Part shown: in pieces, positions 30,069 through 38,972 of the stretch
How positions within the stretch are numbered: the first letter of the stretch is position 1
Layout: every line of letters begins with the position of its first letter
NCBI GenBank assembly: GCA_030831085.1
Contig: JAURLT010000010.1
Coordinates: forward strand, 1 to 44,071
Reading direction: 5' to 3'
DNA from: Gammaproteobacteria bacterium
GTDB taxonomy: Bacteria; Pseudomonadota; Gammaproteobacteria; Steroidobacterales; Steroidobacteraceae
Length of the DNA: 44,071 nucleotides
The notes under the pieces: generated by a model
The model's input: only the letters and a program-made list of their open reading frames with translations
Database searches by the model: none
What the model was told of the DNA's origin: nothing
Program-made: the position numbers and the translations under genes

Positions 30069-32914
30069 GAGCTTTTCCTGATGGGTTGGACGGTCAGGTA
30101 AGAGGTGTCGCGATGGGTGGTCTCGGTGTTGGCGCCTCGCAGGGCTGCGCCCACCAGTTCAGCCTGCTCCTCGACGTGCAGCTTGTGGATACCCGCGGCC
30201 GGCGCCGCCGCGCCGGCCCGTCCGGCATACATCAGGGTGTGTCGCGAACCCAGACATTCCTGCAGGCGATGCCGGATCTGATACCACGCGCCCTGATTCT
30301 GTGGCTCTTCCTGGCACCAGACCACGTCACGCGCACCACGGTAACGCTCGAGCACCTCGGCGTAGCGTTCGGTCGGGAAGGGATACAGCTGTTCGACCCT
30401 GACCAGCGCCACGTCACCGAGCTTCTCGGTGCGACGCTGCTCGAGCAGGTCGTAATACACCTTGCCGCTGCAGAACACCACCCGCCGAACGCCCTCGAGG
30501 GGGATGTCGTCGACCTCGTCGATGATGGTCTGGAACCGGCCGTCGGCCAACTCGGCCAACTCCGAGGTCGCGAGCTTGTGACGCAGCAGGCTCTTGGGGG
30601 TCATTACGATCAGGGGCTTGCGCAACCCGCGCAGCATCTGCCGCCTGAGCATATGGAAGACCTGCGCCGGGGTAGACGGCACGCAGACCTGGATGTTCAT
30701 CTCCGCCGAAAGCTGCAGGAAGCGCTCGAGGCGGGCCGAGCTGTGCTCGGGGCCCTGTCCCTCATAGCCGTGGGGCAGCAGCAGGGTGAGTCCGGAGATC
30801 CGGCCCCATTTCGATTCACCCGAGGTGATGAACTGGTCGATGATGACCTGGGCCCCGTTGGCGAAGTCACCGAACTGAGCCTCCCAGATCACCAGGCTAC
30901 CCGGGTCAGTGGTCGAATACCCGTATTCGAACCCAAGCACCGCCTCCTCGGAGAGCACGGAATCGATCACGCTGAAGCGGGGCTGGGCATCAAACAGGTT
31001 GGCCAGGGGTACGTGGCGTCGGGCAGTGGACTGCTCGTGCAGCACGGCATGCCGATGGAAGAAAGTGCCGCGTCCGGCATCCTGCCCGGAGATGCGGATG
31101 GGAAATCCATCGCGCAGCAGGGTGGCATAGGCAAGGGTCTCGGCCGCGCCCCAGTCCAGGCTCAACTCGCCCTCGTACATCCGGCGGCGGTCCTCCACGA
31201 CTCGGGCTACCCGCGGGTGCAAGGAGAACCCGGCCGGCAATTCGGACAGCTTGGCACCGATCTCACGGAGTGCCGCCGCGGGCACGGCGGAGTCGGCCTG
31301 TTCGTCCGGATCCGCCGCAAGGTGCCGTGTCCAGTCCACGGTGAAGCGGTTACCCGAGGTGCCCACGAAGGCCCGGGCCTGCGGCAGGCCCTGCTCAAGC
31401 CCAGACCGATAGCGCTGCACCATGTCCGCCACGAAAGCGGCATCGACCACCCCGGCGGACACCAGTCCGTCGGCATACAGCTGCCGGGCCGTGGGGTGCT
31501 GCCGGATCACCTGGTACATCAACGGCTGCGTCGCCGCTGGCTCGTCGGCCTCGTTGTGGCCGTGACGTCGATAGCAGACCAGGTCGATGACCACGTCTTT
31601 ATGGAAGCGCTGGCGATACTCGAGCGCGAGACGCCCAACGTAAACCACTGCTTCCGGATCGTCGGCGTTCACATGAAAGATCGGCGCCTCGATCATCTTG
31701 GCGACGTCGCTGCAATACAGCGTAGAGCGCGCGTCCCGGGGTTCGCTGGTGGTGAAGCCCACCTGGTTGTTAATGATCAGGTGCAGCGTGCCGCCAGTGC
31801 TGTAGAAGCGGGCTTGCGACAGCTGCAGGGTTTCCATCACCACGCCCTGCCCCGCGAAGGCGGCGTCCCCATGAATGAGCACGGGCACGACGCTGGAGCC
31901 GACTTTGTCTCTGCGCCGATCCTGGCGCGCCCTGACCGAGCCCTCCACTACCGGATTGACCACCTCCAGGTGCGAGGGATTGAACGCCAGCGCGGTGTGT
32001 ATGTTGCCGCCGGGAGTCTTGAGGTCTGCGGAAAAGCCCTTGTGATACTTGACGTCGCCGGAGCCTTTCAGTGCGGTGGTGTCGTAGTTTCCCTCGAACT
32101 CGGAGAACAGCTCTGCCGGAGACTTACCCAGCACATTGACCAGCACGTTCAGGCGCCCGCGGTGGGCCATGCCGATGACGATTTCCTCGACGCCAACGGC
32201 GCCACAGCCCTGGACCAGGTCGTCCAGCAAGGGGATGAGGGCATCCCCTCCCTCGAGGCCGAAGCGCTTCTGGCCGACGTAACGAGTGTGCAGGTAGCGC
32301 TCGAGTCCCTCCGCAGCAGTGAGCTGCCAGAGGATATTGACCTGCTCATCCGGCGTGAAACGGTGATTCAGTCGCCCTTCCTGGTAGCGGTCCTGCAACC
32401 ACAGGCGCTCCTCGGTGTCGGAGACGTGGGCGAATTCAGCCCCGATGGTCCCGGTGTAGATCTTCTTCAGGCTGTCGACGATCTCCCGCAGCCTGAGCCG
32501 CGAGGGAATCCCTGGAGTCCGGCTGCCGGTGAAGAAATCACGGTCGAGGTCCACGTCGTTGAGGCCCAGATACCCGAGCTCCATCACCTTCGGCAATGGC
32601 CGATGCATCATCCCCAGCGGATCGATATCCGCCACCAGGTGGCCGCGGTTGGCGTAGATCTGGATCAGGCGGGAGACCGCCCCCTGCTTGCGGATGGCCT
32701 CGGCCTCTGCGTCTTCCAGCGGGATCGCACCCGCTCGAGGCGAGCCGCCCGGGCGGGCTCCGGTCGCGCTGCCCAGGGAGCGAAAATAATCCCGCCAGGT
32801 CGCCGGCACCGCGCCGGGATCCTCGCGGAAACGCTCATAAAGGTCTTCTACGTACGCGGCATTCGTGCCGGAAAGGGGGCTCGACGCGAGCAATTCTCTA
32901 AGCTTGGCGCTCAT
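30065..32914 (-). CDS. sucA: 2-oxoglutarate dehydrogenase E1 component
   Basis: Thiamine diphosphate-dependent decarboxylase of the TCA cycle. ATG 32914 gives 949 residues, close to E. coli SucA (933), beginning [14 protein letters not shown] with [15 protein letters not shown] just after; AAGG lies upstream. The frame is open a further 158 codons, but that part has no family similarity. Motifs include [29 protein letters not shown] (cofactor region), [13 protein letters not shown] and [14 protein letters not shown]. sucA-sucB-lpd form one operon, divergent from the M20 peptidase gene. Confidence 0.96.
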   Translation of the reverse strand: MSAKLRELLASSPLSGTNAAYVEDLYERFREDPGAVPATWRDYFRSLGSATGARPGGSPRAGAIPLEDAEAEAIRKQGAVSRLIQIYANRGHLVADIDPLGMMHRPLPKVMELGYLGLNDVDLDRDFFTGSRTPGIPSRLRLREIVDSLKKIYTGTIGAEFAHVSDTEERLWLQDRYQEGRLNHRFTPDEQVNILWQLTAAEGLERYLHTRYVGQKRFGLEGGDALIPLLDDLVQGCGAVGVEEIVIGMAHRGRLNVLVNVLGKSPAELFSEFEGNYDTTALKGSGDVKYHKGFSADLKTPGGNIHTALAFNPSHLEVVNPVVEGSVRARQDRRRDKVGSSVVPVLIHGDAAFAGQGVVMETLQLSQARFYSTGGTLHLIINNQVGFTTSEPRDARSTLYCSDVAKMIEAPIFHVNADDPEAVVYVGRLALEYRQRFHKDVVIDLVCYRRHGHNEADEPAATQPLMYQVIRQHPTARQLYADGLVSAGVVDAAFVADMVQRYRSGLEQGLPQARAFVGTSGNRFTVDWTRHLAADPDEQADSAVPAAALREIGAKLSELPAGFSLHPRVARVVEDRRRMYEGELSLDWGAAETLAYATLLRDGFPIRISGQDAGRGTFFHRHAVLHEQSTARRHVPLANLFDAQPRFSVIDSVLSEEAVLGFEYGYSTTDPGSLVIWEAQFGDFANGAQVIIDQFITSGESKWGRISGLTLLLPHGYEGQGPEHSSARLERFLQLSAEMNIQVCVPSTPAQVFHMLRRQMLRGLRKPLIVMTPKSLLRHKLATSELAELADGRFQTIIDEVDDIPLEGVRRVVFCSGKVYYDLLEQRRTEKLGDVALVRVEQLYPFPTERYAEVLERYRGARDVVWCQEEPQNQGAWYQIRHRLQECLGSRHTLMYAGRAGAAAPAAGIHKLHVEEQAELVGAALRGANTETTHRDTSYLTVQPIRKSS

Positions 32915-33001
32915 GGCCTTGACCTTGGCTCCAGTCGCATTGTGCGGCCAGTTGGGATACGGCTCGGGACCGGGGGAAGCGGACACCGCGCCACTGGAAG
33001 C

Positions 33002-33007
33002 ATTATA
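33002..33007 (-). promoter_or_regulatory. Perfect TATAAT -10 element upstream of sucA
   Basis: TATAAT reads on the minus strand about 88 bases before sucA ATG 32914. A fitting -35 is weak (TTCAAG at 16 bases). The element sits between CCACT and AGTGG (32991-33011), a short inverted repeat that could be an operator. Confidence 0.4.
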
Positions 33008-33043
33008 GTGGAACGTCCAACTCCTTGAATACAGAAGTGATCC

Positions 33044-34357
33044 ATGAAATTCACTCCCTGCGGCGCCGCGTACGTCCTGCTTGCTTGCCTGATCTCGCCC
33101 TGGGCCGTGGCCGACGACGCGCTCACCCCCGAGGAACGCGGCCTGGCTGACTGGATCCTGGAGCATGCCCCCGAGGCCGAGGCCCTGCTTGAGGACACCG
33201 TAAACATCAACAGCGGCACGCTCAATCCGGTAGGGGTCAGGCGGGTAGGCGAGCGCCTGGGCCGTGAATTCGAGGCCCTTGGCTTCGTGACCGAGTGGGT
33301 CGAGCAACCGGCTGCCATGAAGAGGGGTGGGCACCTGATCGCCCGCCATGAGGGGAAACGCGGCCGAAAGATGCTCCTGATCGGACATCTCGATACGGTG
33401 TACGAGGCGGATGACACTTTTCAGGCCTATTCGGCGGAGGGGGACGTGGCGCGCGGGCCTGGTGTGTACGACATGAAATCAGGCAACGTGATCCTCCTGC
33501 ATGCGCTTCGCGGTCTGGCCGCCCAGGGACTGCTGGAGGGCTTGCAGGTTACCGTGGTGCTGACGGGTGACGAGGAGAGCCCCGGAGAGCCCCTGGCCGA
33601 ATCGCGCCGGCACCTCATCGAGGCTGGGCTGTGGGCTGACGTCGCGCTTGGTTTCGAATCGGGCGTGCAGGAAGACGGGGAAGAATGGGCCACTGTAGCC
33701 CGCCGCAGCTCAAGCGACTGGGTGCTTGAAGTCACCGGCAAGCAGGCGCATTCGGCCGGCATTTTCAATGAGTCGACCGGCGCGGGCGCCATTTTTGAGG
33801 CCTCCCGCATTCTTAACGGTTTCTACGACGAGGTCCGCGGTGAGCGCTACCTCACCTTTAATGCCGGCACCATCCTGGGTGGTACTGAGGTGAGCTACGA
33901 CCCTGAGGGCTCACGTGGCAGCGCCTATGGCAAGACCAACGTGGTGCCATCGAAGGTCGTGGTCCATGGCGGCCTGAGGACGATCTCCGAGGAACAGACC
34001 GAGCGTGCGCGGACCGCCATGCGGAGGGTTGTGCAGAGCCACCTGCCCCATACGGATGCCACCATCAGCTTTAACGACAGCTATCCCGCCATGGCGCCGA
34101 CCGAGGGCAACGAGCGCCTGCGGGTCATGCTTTCGGATATCAATGTCGCCCTCGGACGCAAGCCGATGCCAGCCTTTGACCCGGCGCGAAGGGGGGCCGC
34201 CGACATTTCCTTCGTCGCGCCCCATGCCGATGCATTGGCGGGTCTCGGCGGCTATGGCGAGGGTGCCCACTCGCCCGACGAGCGGTTCTTTCTGTCTTCA
34301 CTGCCCGTTGCGGCCCAGCGGGCGGCAATCCTGATTCACCGACTTGGCCTGCAGTGA
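33044..34357 (+). CDS. Secreted M20-family metallopeptidase (glutamate carboxypeptidase-like)
   Basis: The 437-residue product has a signal peptide (cleavage near AVA-DD, residue 23), so it is exported. Metal-binding residues of the carboxypeptidase G2 type are in order: H115 and D117 in GHLDTVYE, D143 in GVYDMKSG, and E177-E178 in GDEESP. A dimerisation insert follows with EVTGKQAHSAGIFNE, and the late His is in SFVAPHADALAG. Enzymes of this group remove C-terminal Glu from peptides or folates, but specificity cannot be read here. It is divergent from sucA and 73 bases before the PQQ dehydrogenase. An adjacent exported fold suggests periplasmic nutrient use. Confidence 0.88.
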   Translation: MKFTPCGAAYVLLACLISPWAVADDALTPEERGLADWILEHAPEAEALLEDTVNINSGTLNPVGVRRVGERLGREFEALGFVTEWVEQPAAMKRGGHLIARHEGKRGRKMLLIGHLDTVYEADDTFQAYSAEGDVARGPGVYDMKSGNVILLHALRGLAAQGLLEGLQVTVVLTGDEESPGEPLAESRRHLIEAGLWADVALGFESGVQEDGEEWATVARRSSSDWVLEVTGKQAHSAGIFNESTGAGAIFEASRILNGFYDEVRGERYLTFNAGTILGGTEVSYDPEGSRGSAYGKTNVVPSKVVVHGGLRTISEEQTERARTAMRRVVQSHLPHTDATISFNDSYPAMAPTEGNERLRVMLSDINVALGRKPMPAFDPARRGAADISFVAPHADALAGLGGYGEGAHSPDERFFLSSLPVAAQRAAILIHRLGLQ

Positions 34358-34430
34358 GGCGGGCCGTTTGCCTGATCCCGGCACCTGACAGTAAAGTGCC
34401 CTGGCTGCTGGAACGACCCACGAGGTAAAC

Positions 34431-36287
34431 ATGTACTCGATGCGCCTGACGGTCACCCTGCTCTCCGTGTTCACACTTTCGCCTACCGCCTGGTCGGCAG
34501 ACGCCGCGCCAGCGGCCGAGGCCGGCGCTGCCGCCGGCGCTGCGCTCTATGACCAGCACTGCGCTGCCTGCCATTCCGGGCTGGCAGCCAAGGCACCCAG
34601 CAAGACCTTGCTGCAGTTCCTGCCGCCTGATGCTGTCCTGCACGCCATGAACGCCGGCATCATGCAGGCTCAGGCGGCCGCCCTCAGCGAGGAGCAACGC
34701 CGCGAGGTAGCTGAATACCTCACCGGGGTTTCGCTTGCGGACTACCGTCCACCTGCCCCTCCGCCGTCCTGTGCCGCTGACGCAGCCAGGTTCGATGCCG
34801 CGGCTCGCCCGGGCATCGAAGGCTGGGGTTTTCAGGAAGCCAACACCCGCTTCATTCCCGCCGAGGTGGCCGGCCTAAATGCTGCCGACGTGCCGCGACT
34901 CAAGCTGAAATGGGCCCTCGGTTACCCCGGCGCCATCCGGGCGCGGTCCCAGCCCACCCTGGGATATGGCGCACTGTATACCGGTAGCCAGGACGGAACC
35001 GTGTACGCCCTTGACGCCGCCACCGGTTGCGTCCGCTGGACGTTTCGGGCCTCCGCTGAGGTACGCACACCGGTACTGCTGGCGTCACCCGGCGACACCC
35101 CACTGGCCTTCTTTGGCGACCTGATCGGCCGGGTCTATGCAGTCGATGCCTTGACCGGACAACTCGCCTGGCAGGTGCGCGCCGATGACAATGCCAATGC
35201 CACCATGACGGGCGGGGCGGTCTATCACGACGGCGTGCTGTATGTCCCGGTGTCCTCCCTCGAGGAGGCCATGGTCGACGGCGACTATCCCTGCTGCCAG
35301 TTCCGGGGATCCGTGGTGGCTTTCGACGCGGCTACCGGCACGCAGAAATGGAAGACCTTCACCGTCAGCGAAGAGCCGGCCCCCACCCGCAAGACCAGCA
35401 ACGGAACCCAGCTCTTTGGTCCCTCGGGCGGCGCGGTGTGGTCACCTCTCACGCTGGACACCAAGCGTGGCGTAGTCTTCGCCACTACCGGCAACAACTA
35501 TTCACAGCCCACCACGGCCTACACCAATTCAGTCATTGGTCTGGACCTCGACACTGGCGCCATCAAGTGGCACTGGCAGGCCATTGAGGGCGACGCCTGG
35601 AACGTAGGTTGCATGCTGGGCGTGGAGACCTGCCCCGAGGACGCGGGCCCCGACTTCGACCTCGGCGCAGGCCTGGTGCGTTTCGACACGGACGACGCGC
35701 GTCAACTGGTGCTCATTGGCAGCAAGGATGGCTCTGCCATGGCGGTGGATCTGGCCAAGCCAGAGGCCGGCACCCTATGGCGTACGCAGCTCGGTCGCGG
35801 CAGCATTCAGGGCGGCATCCAGTGGGGCATGACTGCCGACAGCGAGCGGCTCTATGCACCAGTGGCCGACCTGAAGGATGCGGGGGACGGGAAGGTGTAT
35901 GACGGCCCGCCGCAGCCCGGGCTATACGCCCTGGACCCGGCCTCCGGCAAGGTTCTGTGGGAGTCTATCCCGCCCGACCGCTGCAACAATGAGCCGTTCT
36001 GTAACCCCGGAATCCTGGCTGCCCCTACCACCATCCCTGGCGTGATTTTTGCCGGGCACCTGGACGGGATGATCCGAGCCTATGACTCGGCCACCGGCAA
36101 GGTGGTGTGGGAATTCGACAGTCGGGTGGATATCCAGACCCTCTCCGGGCTCGTCGCCAAGGGCGGGTCGATGGGCGGCCCAGGGCCAGTGGTCTACGAC
36201 GGCATGCTCTACGTCAACTCCGGGTATGGAATTTTCGGGCACCTTCCAGGCAACGTACTGCTGGCCTTCTCGGTGGACGGTCGCTAA
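34431..36287 (+). CDS. Cytochrome c / PQQ-propeller dehydrogenase (polyvinyl-alcohol-dehydrogenase-like)
   Basis: The 618-residue product has a signal peptide (cleavage near WSA, residue 23), then a small cytochrome c domain with heme motif CAACH (C44, C47, H48). From about 125 on it is an eight-bladed quinoprotein propeller with repeats such as GSQDGTVYALDAATGCVRW, VYAVDALTGQLAW and IRAYDSATGKVVWEFD. N-terminal cytochrome fused to a PQQ propeller is the architecture of polyvinyl alcohol dehydrogenase and some other secondary-alcohol quinohemoproteins. The substrate is unknown. No PQQ synthesis genes are in the window. GAGG lies seven bases before ATG 34431. The next gene starts eight bases after the stop. 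Confidence 0.85.
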   Translation: MYSMRLTVTLLSVFTLSPTAWSADAAPAAEAGAAAGAALYDQHCAACHSGLAAKAPSKTLLQFLPPDAVLHAMNAGIMQAQAAALSEEQRREVAEYLTGVSLADYRPPAPPPSCAADAARFDAAARPGIEGWGFQEANTRFIPAEVAGLNAADVPRLKLKWALGYPGAIRARSQPTLGYGALYTGSQDGTVYALDAATGCVRWTFRASAEVRTPVLLASPGDTPLAFFGDLIGRVYAVDALTGQLAWQVRADDNANATMTGGAVYHDGVLYVPVSSLEEAMVDGDYPCCQFRGSVVAFDAATGTQKWKTFTVSEEPAPTRKTSNGTQLFGPSGGAVWSPLTLDTKRGVVFATTGNNYSQPTTAYTNSVIGLDLDTGAIKWHWQAIEGDAWNVGCMLGVETCPEDAGPDFDLGAGLVRFDTDDARQLVLIGSKDGSAMAVDLAKPEAGTLWRTQLGRGSIQGGIQWGMTADSERLYAPVADLKDAGDGKVYDGPPQPGLYALDPASGKVLWESIPPDRCNNEPFCNPGILAAPTTIPGVIFAGHLDGMIRAYDSATGKVVWEFDSRVDIQTLSGLVAKGGSMGGPGPVVYDGMLYVNSGYGIFGHLPGNVLLAFSVDGR

Positions 36288-36295
36288 GGCAGGGC

Positions 36296-37015
36296 GTGAC
36301 CGCGGACAAGCCTACAAAAGGGCGGGCACTCTTCGTCAGTGCCCCGGTCAAGGCGTTGGTCGAGGGCATCTACCGGGAGGACCGGACGGTGACCTCGCTG
36401 GCCGAGCACGGTGACTTCGGGCTTGGCACCTTCAACGACCTCGACGGTGAGCTGGTGATGCTCGAGGGTCGGGTCTACCAGTTGCGGGCCGACGGGCAGG
36501 CTTACGCCGTGCCGGCCGGCACGGCGACACCCTACGCTTGCGTGAATTTTTTCTCCGCCGACACCGTCGAGACGTTTGCAGAGTCTCTGGATCTGCCCAG
36601 CCTGCAGCGCCGGCTGCAGCAAATGATTCCCTCGCCGAACCTGATCTATGCCGTTCGTATCGACGGACTATTTGCGCATGTGCGCACCCGTTCGGTGCCG
36701 CGCCAGGACAGCTATCGGCCGTTGGTCGAGGTCGCCCGCGAGCAGCCGGAGTTCGACTTTCACGAGTGCGAGGGAACCATGGCGGGTTACATCACACCGA
36801 ACTTCATGGCCGACCTCACGGTACCGGGCCTGCACCTGCATTTCCTGACGGATGATCGCCAGCGCGGTGGCCACCTGCTGGCCTGCTCCACCCGCCGTAT
36901 CACCGTGGCGCTACAGCACCTGCCGCGCCTGGAAGTTGAACTGCCGGTTTCGATCGACTACATGACTGCGGAATTCACCCGCGACCTGCAGGCGGACCTC
37001 GACGAGGCCGAGTGA
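36296..37015 (+). CDS. Acetolactate decarboxylase
   Basis: Converts 2-acetolactate to acetoin. The 239 residues fit the family. Zinc ligands are H180 and H182 in PGLHLHFL and H193 in RGGHLL, with the 2- and 11-residue spacing of the known structure (His194, 196, 207). Glu in GELVMLEGRVYQL and Arg in HVRTRSVPRQ lie where active-site residues are expected. No signal peptide, so cytoplasmic. GTG 36296 follows the PQQ dehydrogenase stop by eight bases, suggesting co-transcription. The frame is open upstream inside that gene but shows no domain. No acetolactate synthase is nearby. Confidence 0.9.
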   Translation: MTADKPTKGRALFVSAPVKALVEGIYREDRTVTSLAEHGDFGLGTFNDLDGELVMLEGRVYQLRADGQAYAVPAGTATPYACVNFFSADTVETFAESLDLPSLQRRLQQMIPSPNLIYAVRIDGLFAHVRTRSVPRQDSYRPLVEVAREQPEFDFHECEGTMAGYITPNFMADLTVPGLHLHFLTDDRQRGGHLLACSTRRITVALQHLPRLEVELPVSIDYMTAEFTRDLQADLDEAE

Positions 37016-37019
37016 GCCC

Positions 37020-38381
37020 TCACTGGCGGGACTCGACCTCCCGGAGGGTGGCTGCATAGGAACTCATGCCACTGGCGAGCAGGAGCACGGCCAATGGACC
37101 GACCCCTGCAAACATCAGCGCCAGCGACTTGCCCACGGCCATAGGATCCTGAAACACACTGTCTGTGAGCACCGCCACCAGCGTAGGCCCGAGCCCCAGG
37201 CCCATCACGCTGACCATCACCACATAGACACCGGCCACCAGCCCCCGCATCTCGTTGGGAGTGACGCGCTGGAGCGCAGCCGTGATCAGGGCGAAGGGAA
37301 AGGTAATCCAGAAACTCGCCACCCCAATGAGAGCGAGTGACACCCAGGCATCCGGCTGCAGCACGCCGGCCATGGCGCTCAGGGAGGCGAGACCCGCGGA
37401 CCAGGCGGCAATTCTCAGCGGAGCGTCAGCCCGGCCTCTCGACTCGAGCCAGCGGGCGGCTACCGGCCCTGCCAGCACCCCCGCGGAGCCAGCAACCAGG
37501 GCCACGACCCCGTAAGCCCGCCCCGCGAGCGGAAGGTCCCACTCGTGGACACGCACCAGAAAGGTGGGCACCCAGGACTGCAGTCCGTACAGCAGCACCA
37601 CGTTGAACGGCACGCCCAACAGGAAAGCAAAATACACACGACGGTGTCGCCAGGCGTGTTGCCAGACCACTGCCCAGGGTACAGCCCCGGTGGATGCGGA
37701 CTGGAGTCGCCCCCGACGCACGGGTTCCCGAATCGTCAACAACAGGGCGGCCAGCAGCAGTCCGGGAGCGCCCACAATGATGAAAGTGAGTTGCCACGGC
37801 CTGACCTCACCCAGCCAGGGGAGCGAAACATTCTCCACTCCTCGTGTCCACTCGATCACTTCAGCGCCAAGAATGAGTGCCAGTCCGGCTCCGAGGTAGG
37901 GGCCCATCAGAAACACACTGACGGGGCGAGCCAGGCGGTCCGGCGGAAAGTAGTCGGCCAGCAGAGACCAGGCAACCGGGGTGACGGTAGCCTCCCCAGC
38001 GCCCACCCCCATTCGGGCGAGGCCCAGTTGAAGATAACCGCGTGCCGCCCCGCAGGCCATGGTGGCGACACTCCAGGCTGCGACGCCCACAGCGAGGATG
38101 CCGACGCGGCTGGAACGGTCCACCCATCGACCAAGCGGCACACTCATCAGCACATAAGTCAGGACGAAGGCCATGCCCTGTAGCAGGCTGATCTGGGTAT
38201 CGGTGAGGCCAAGGTCGGCCTGGATGGGTGTGACCAGCAGGTTCAGGACCTGCCGGTCGACAAACGAGACGGTATAGGCCAGAGTCATTAAAATTGTGGC
38301 GTACCAGCCTTGCTTCGCCGAGGGCCAGGCTGAAGCGTCCGGACAACTGGAACCCGAGAGGCCTTCGCTATTGATGCTCAA
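37020..38381 (-). CDS. MFS transporter (spinster-like)
   Basis: The 453-residue product has 12 hydrophobic segments in two halves. The first half holds AYTVSFVDRQVLNLLVTPI and the loop 2-3 motif GRWVDRSSRVG; GVGAGEATVTPVAWSLLADYF is typical of the spinster/hexuronate-like MFS group. Substrate unknown. The start is TTG 38381 with a weak GAG upstream; the N-terminal ~25 residues are polar. It is convergent with the acetolactate decarboxylase, four bases apart, and divergent from the small Cys/Arg protein and the symporter operon. Confidence 0.85.
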   Translation of the reverse strand: MSINSEGLSGSSCPDASAWPSAKQGWYATILMTLAYTVSFVDRQVLNLLVTPIQADLGLTDTQISLLQGMAFVLTYVLMSVPLGRWVDRSSRVGILAVGVAAWSVATMACGAARGYLQLGLARMGVGAGEATVTPVAWSLLADYFPPDRLARPVSVFLMGPYLGAGLALILGAEVIEWTRGVENVSLPWLGEVRPWQLTFIIVGAPGLLLAALLLTIREPVRRGRLQSASTGAVPWAVVWQHAWRHRRVYFAFLLGVPFNVVLLYGLQSWVPTFLVRVHEWDLPLAGRAYGVVALVAGSAGVLAGPVAARWLESRGRADAPLRIAAWSAGLASLSAMAGVLQPDAWVSLALIGVASFWITFPFALITAALQRVTPNEMRGLVAGVYVVMVSVMGLGLGPTLVAVLTDSVFQDPMAVGKSLALMFAGVGPLAVLLLASGMSSYAATLREVESRQ

Positions 38382-38669
38382 TGTTCACTCGGCCGGTATC
38401 CCGGAAACTGGCGACGCCGGATGATAGCCCAATCAGCCCGTTTTGGATTGTGGTGGACTAATTCCATAAACTGAGCGGAACTTCACGGTCTGCATCCGGA
38501 AGGCAAGGTAGCTTTTATTACGTAAAGGGCGGGGACTACGTATATGAGTAACTCACTTACCTTCGTCACCATTCACTCTCCTGGAGCGTGCTGCAAGGCA
38601 GTGTCCGAGGTTCGCGACCGTCGGTTTACCACTTCCTCTGTGCCGATGCTGCCCCTCCAGGATTGCACC
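38382..38669. other. Intergenic region with palindromic TACGTA elements
   Basis: This 288-base stretch separates the MFS gene from the small protein and symporter operon. It is less GC-rich than the genes around it. It contains a perfect TTACGTAA at 38518-38525 and TACGTA at 38537-38542, with centres 18 bases apart. A weak promoter, TTGGAT then ATAAAC with 17 bases between them, lies near 38440-38470. A frame from ATG 38544 runs into the small protein, but its first part looks non-coding. No known riboswitch was recognised. Confidence 0.5.
38518..38542. promoter_or_regulatory. Paired TTACGTAA / TACGTA palindromes
   Basis: Two copies of a TACGTA core lie 18 bases apart (38519-38524 and 38537-38542), separated by AAGGGCGGGGAC. 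A third TACGTA is at 38934-38939, 33 bases before the symporter start. The spacing resembles paired sites for a dimeric regulator; which one is unknown. Confidence 0.4.
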
Positions 38670-38885
38670 ATGAGCGATACTTGCGCCTGCAAGTACCTGA
38701 AGGACAAGGATCAGCGTCGAGGCGAGGATCGCCGGTTCTCCGGCCACGCCTTCAGTTCGATCTACTATTCCGGCCCCGAGCGCCGCAAGGGTCCACGCCG
38801 TAGAGAAGACATCGAGGCCAGTGGTGGCAAGAGTAAGTCGGACACCCCTCTCACCGGCGGCCTCCTGATCCGGTCCGTTCGTTAG
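38670..38885 (+). CDS. Small Cys/Arg-rich hypothetical protein
   Basis: A 71-residue product with an N-terminal TCACK (C5, C7), a basic middle (DQRRGEDRRF), GPERRKGPRRRED, and a polar C-terminus. I do not recognise a family; the GPERRKGPRRR motif is seen in linkers of many signalling proteins. ATG 38670 is preceded by AGGA seven bases away, better than the longer ATG at 38544, whose extra 42 residues look non-coding. It precedes the symporter by 87 bases with a hairpin (AGTCTG/CAGACT, 38884-38903) between. Whether it is expressed is unknown. Confidence 0.5.
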   Translation: MSDTCACKYLKDKDQRRGEDRRFSGHAFSSIYYSGPERRKGPRRREDIEASGGKSKSDTPLTGGLLIRSVR

Positions 38886-38903
38886 TCTGCTGAAGGCCAG
38901 ACT
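38884..38903 (+). other. Hairpin between small protein and symporter genes
   Basis: AGTCTG and CAGACT form a six-base stem with an eight-base loop, overlapping the TAG stop of the small protein. There is no following U-run, so it is unlikely to be an intrinsic terminator; it could be a processing or attenuation element. Confidence 0.35.
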
Positions 38904-38972
38904 GCACCGGGTATTTGCCGGGCGGGCTCCGGATACGTAACCTGAAGCCTCCCTGAGTGGCGAGGTATCGCC

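Noticed and set aside
30086-33028. A 980-residue open frame on the strand opposite sucA.
   Set aside because: It mirrors sucA codon by codon, as happens in GC-rich coding DNA, shows no domain, and sucA is beyond doubt.
32915-33388. A 158-residue N-terminal extension of SucA.
   Set aside because: It overlaps the divergent peptidase gene and the promoter region, has no family similarity, and the ATG at 32914 has an upstream AAGG.
38382-38543. Cyclic-di-GMP or other riboswitch before the symporter operon.
   Set aside because: Some short motifs recall GEMM pieces, but the conserved core and pairing are absent.
38544-38669. A longer version of the small Cys/Arg-rich protein from ATG 38544.
   Set aside because: The extra 42 residues look non-coding, have no good ribosome site and lie next to the palindromes.
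38884-38903. Intrinsic terminator after the small gene.
   Set aside because: The stem has no U-run behind it and is only six base pairs.
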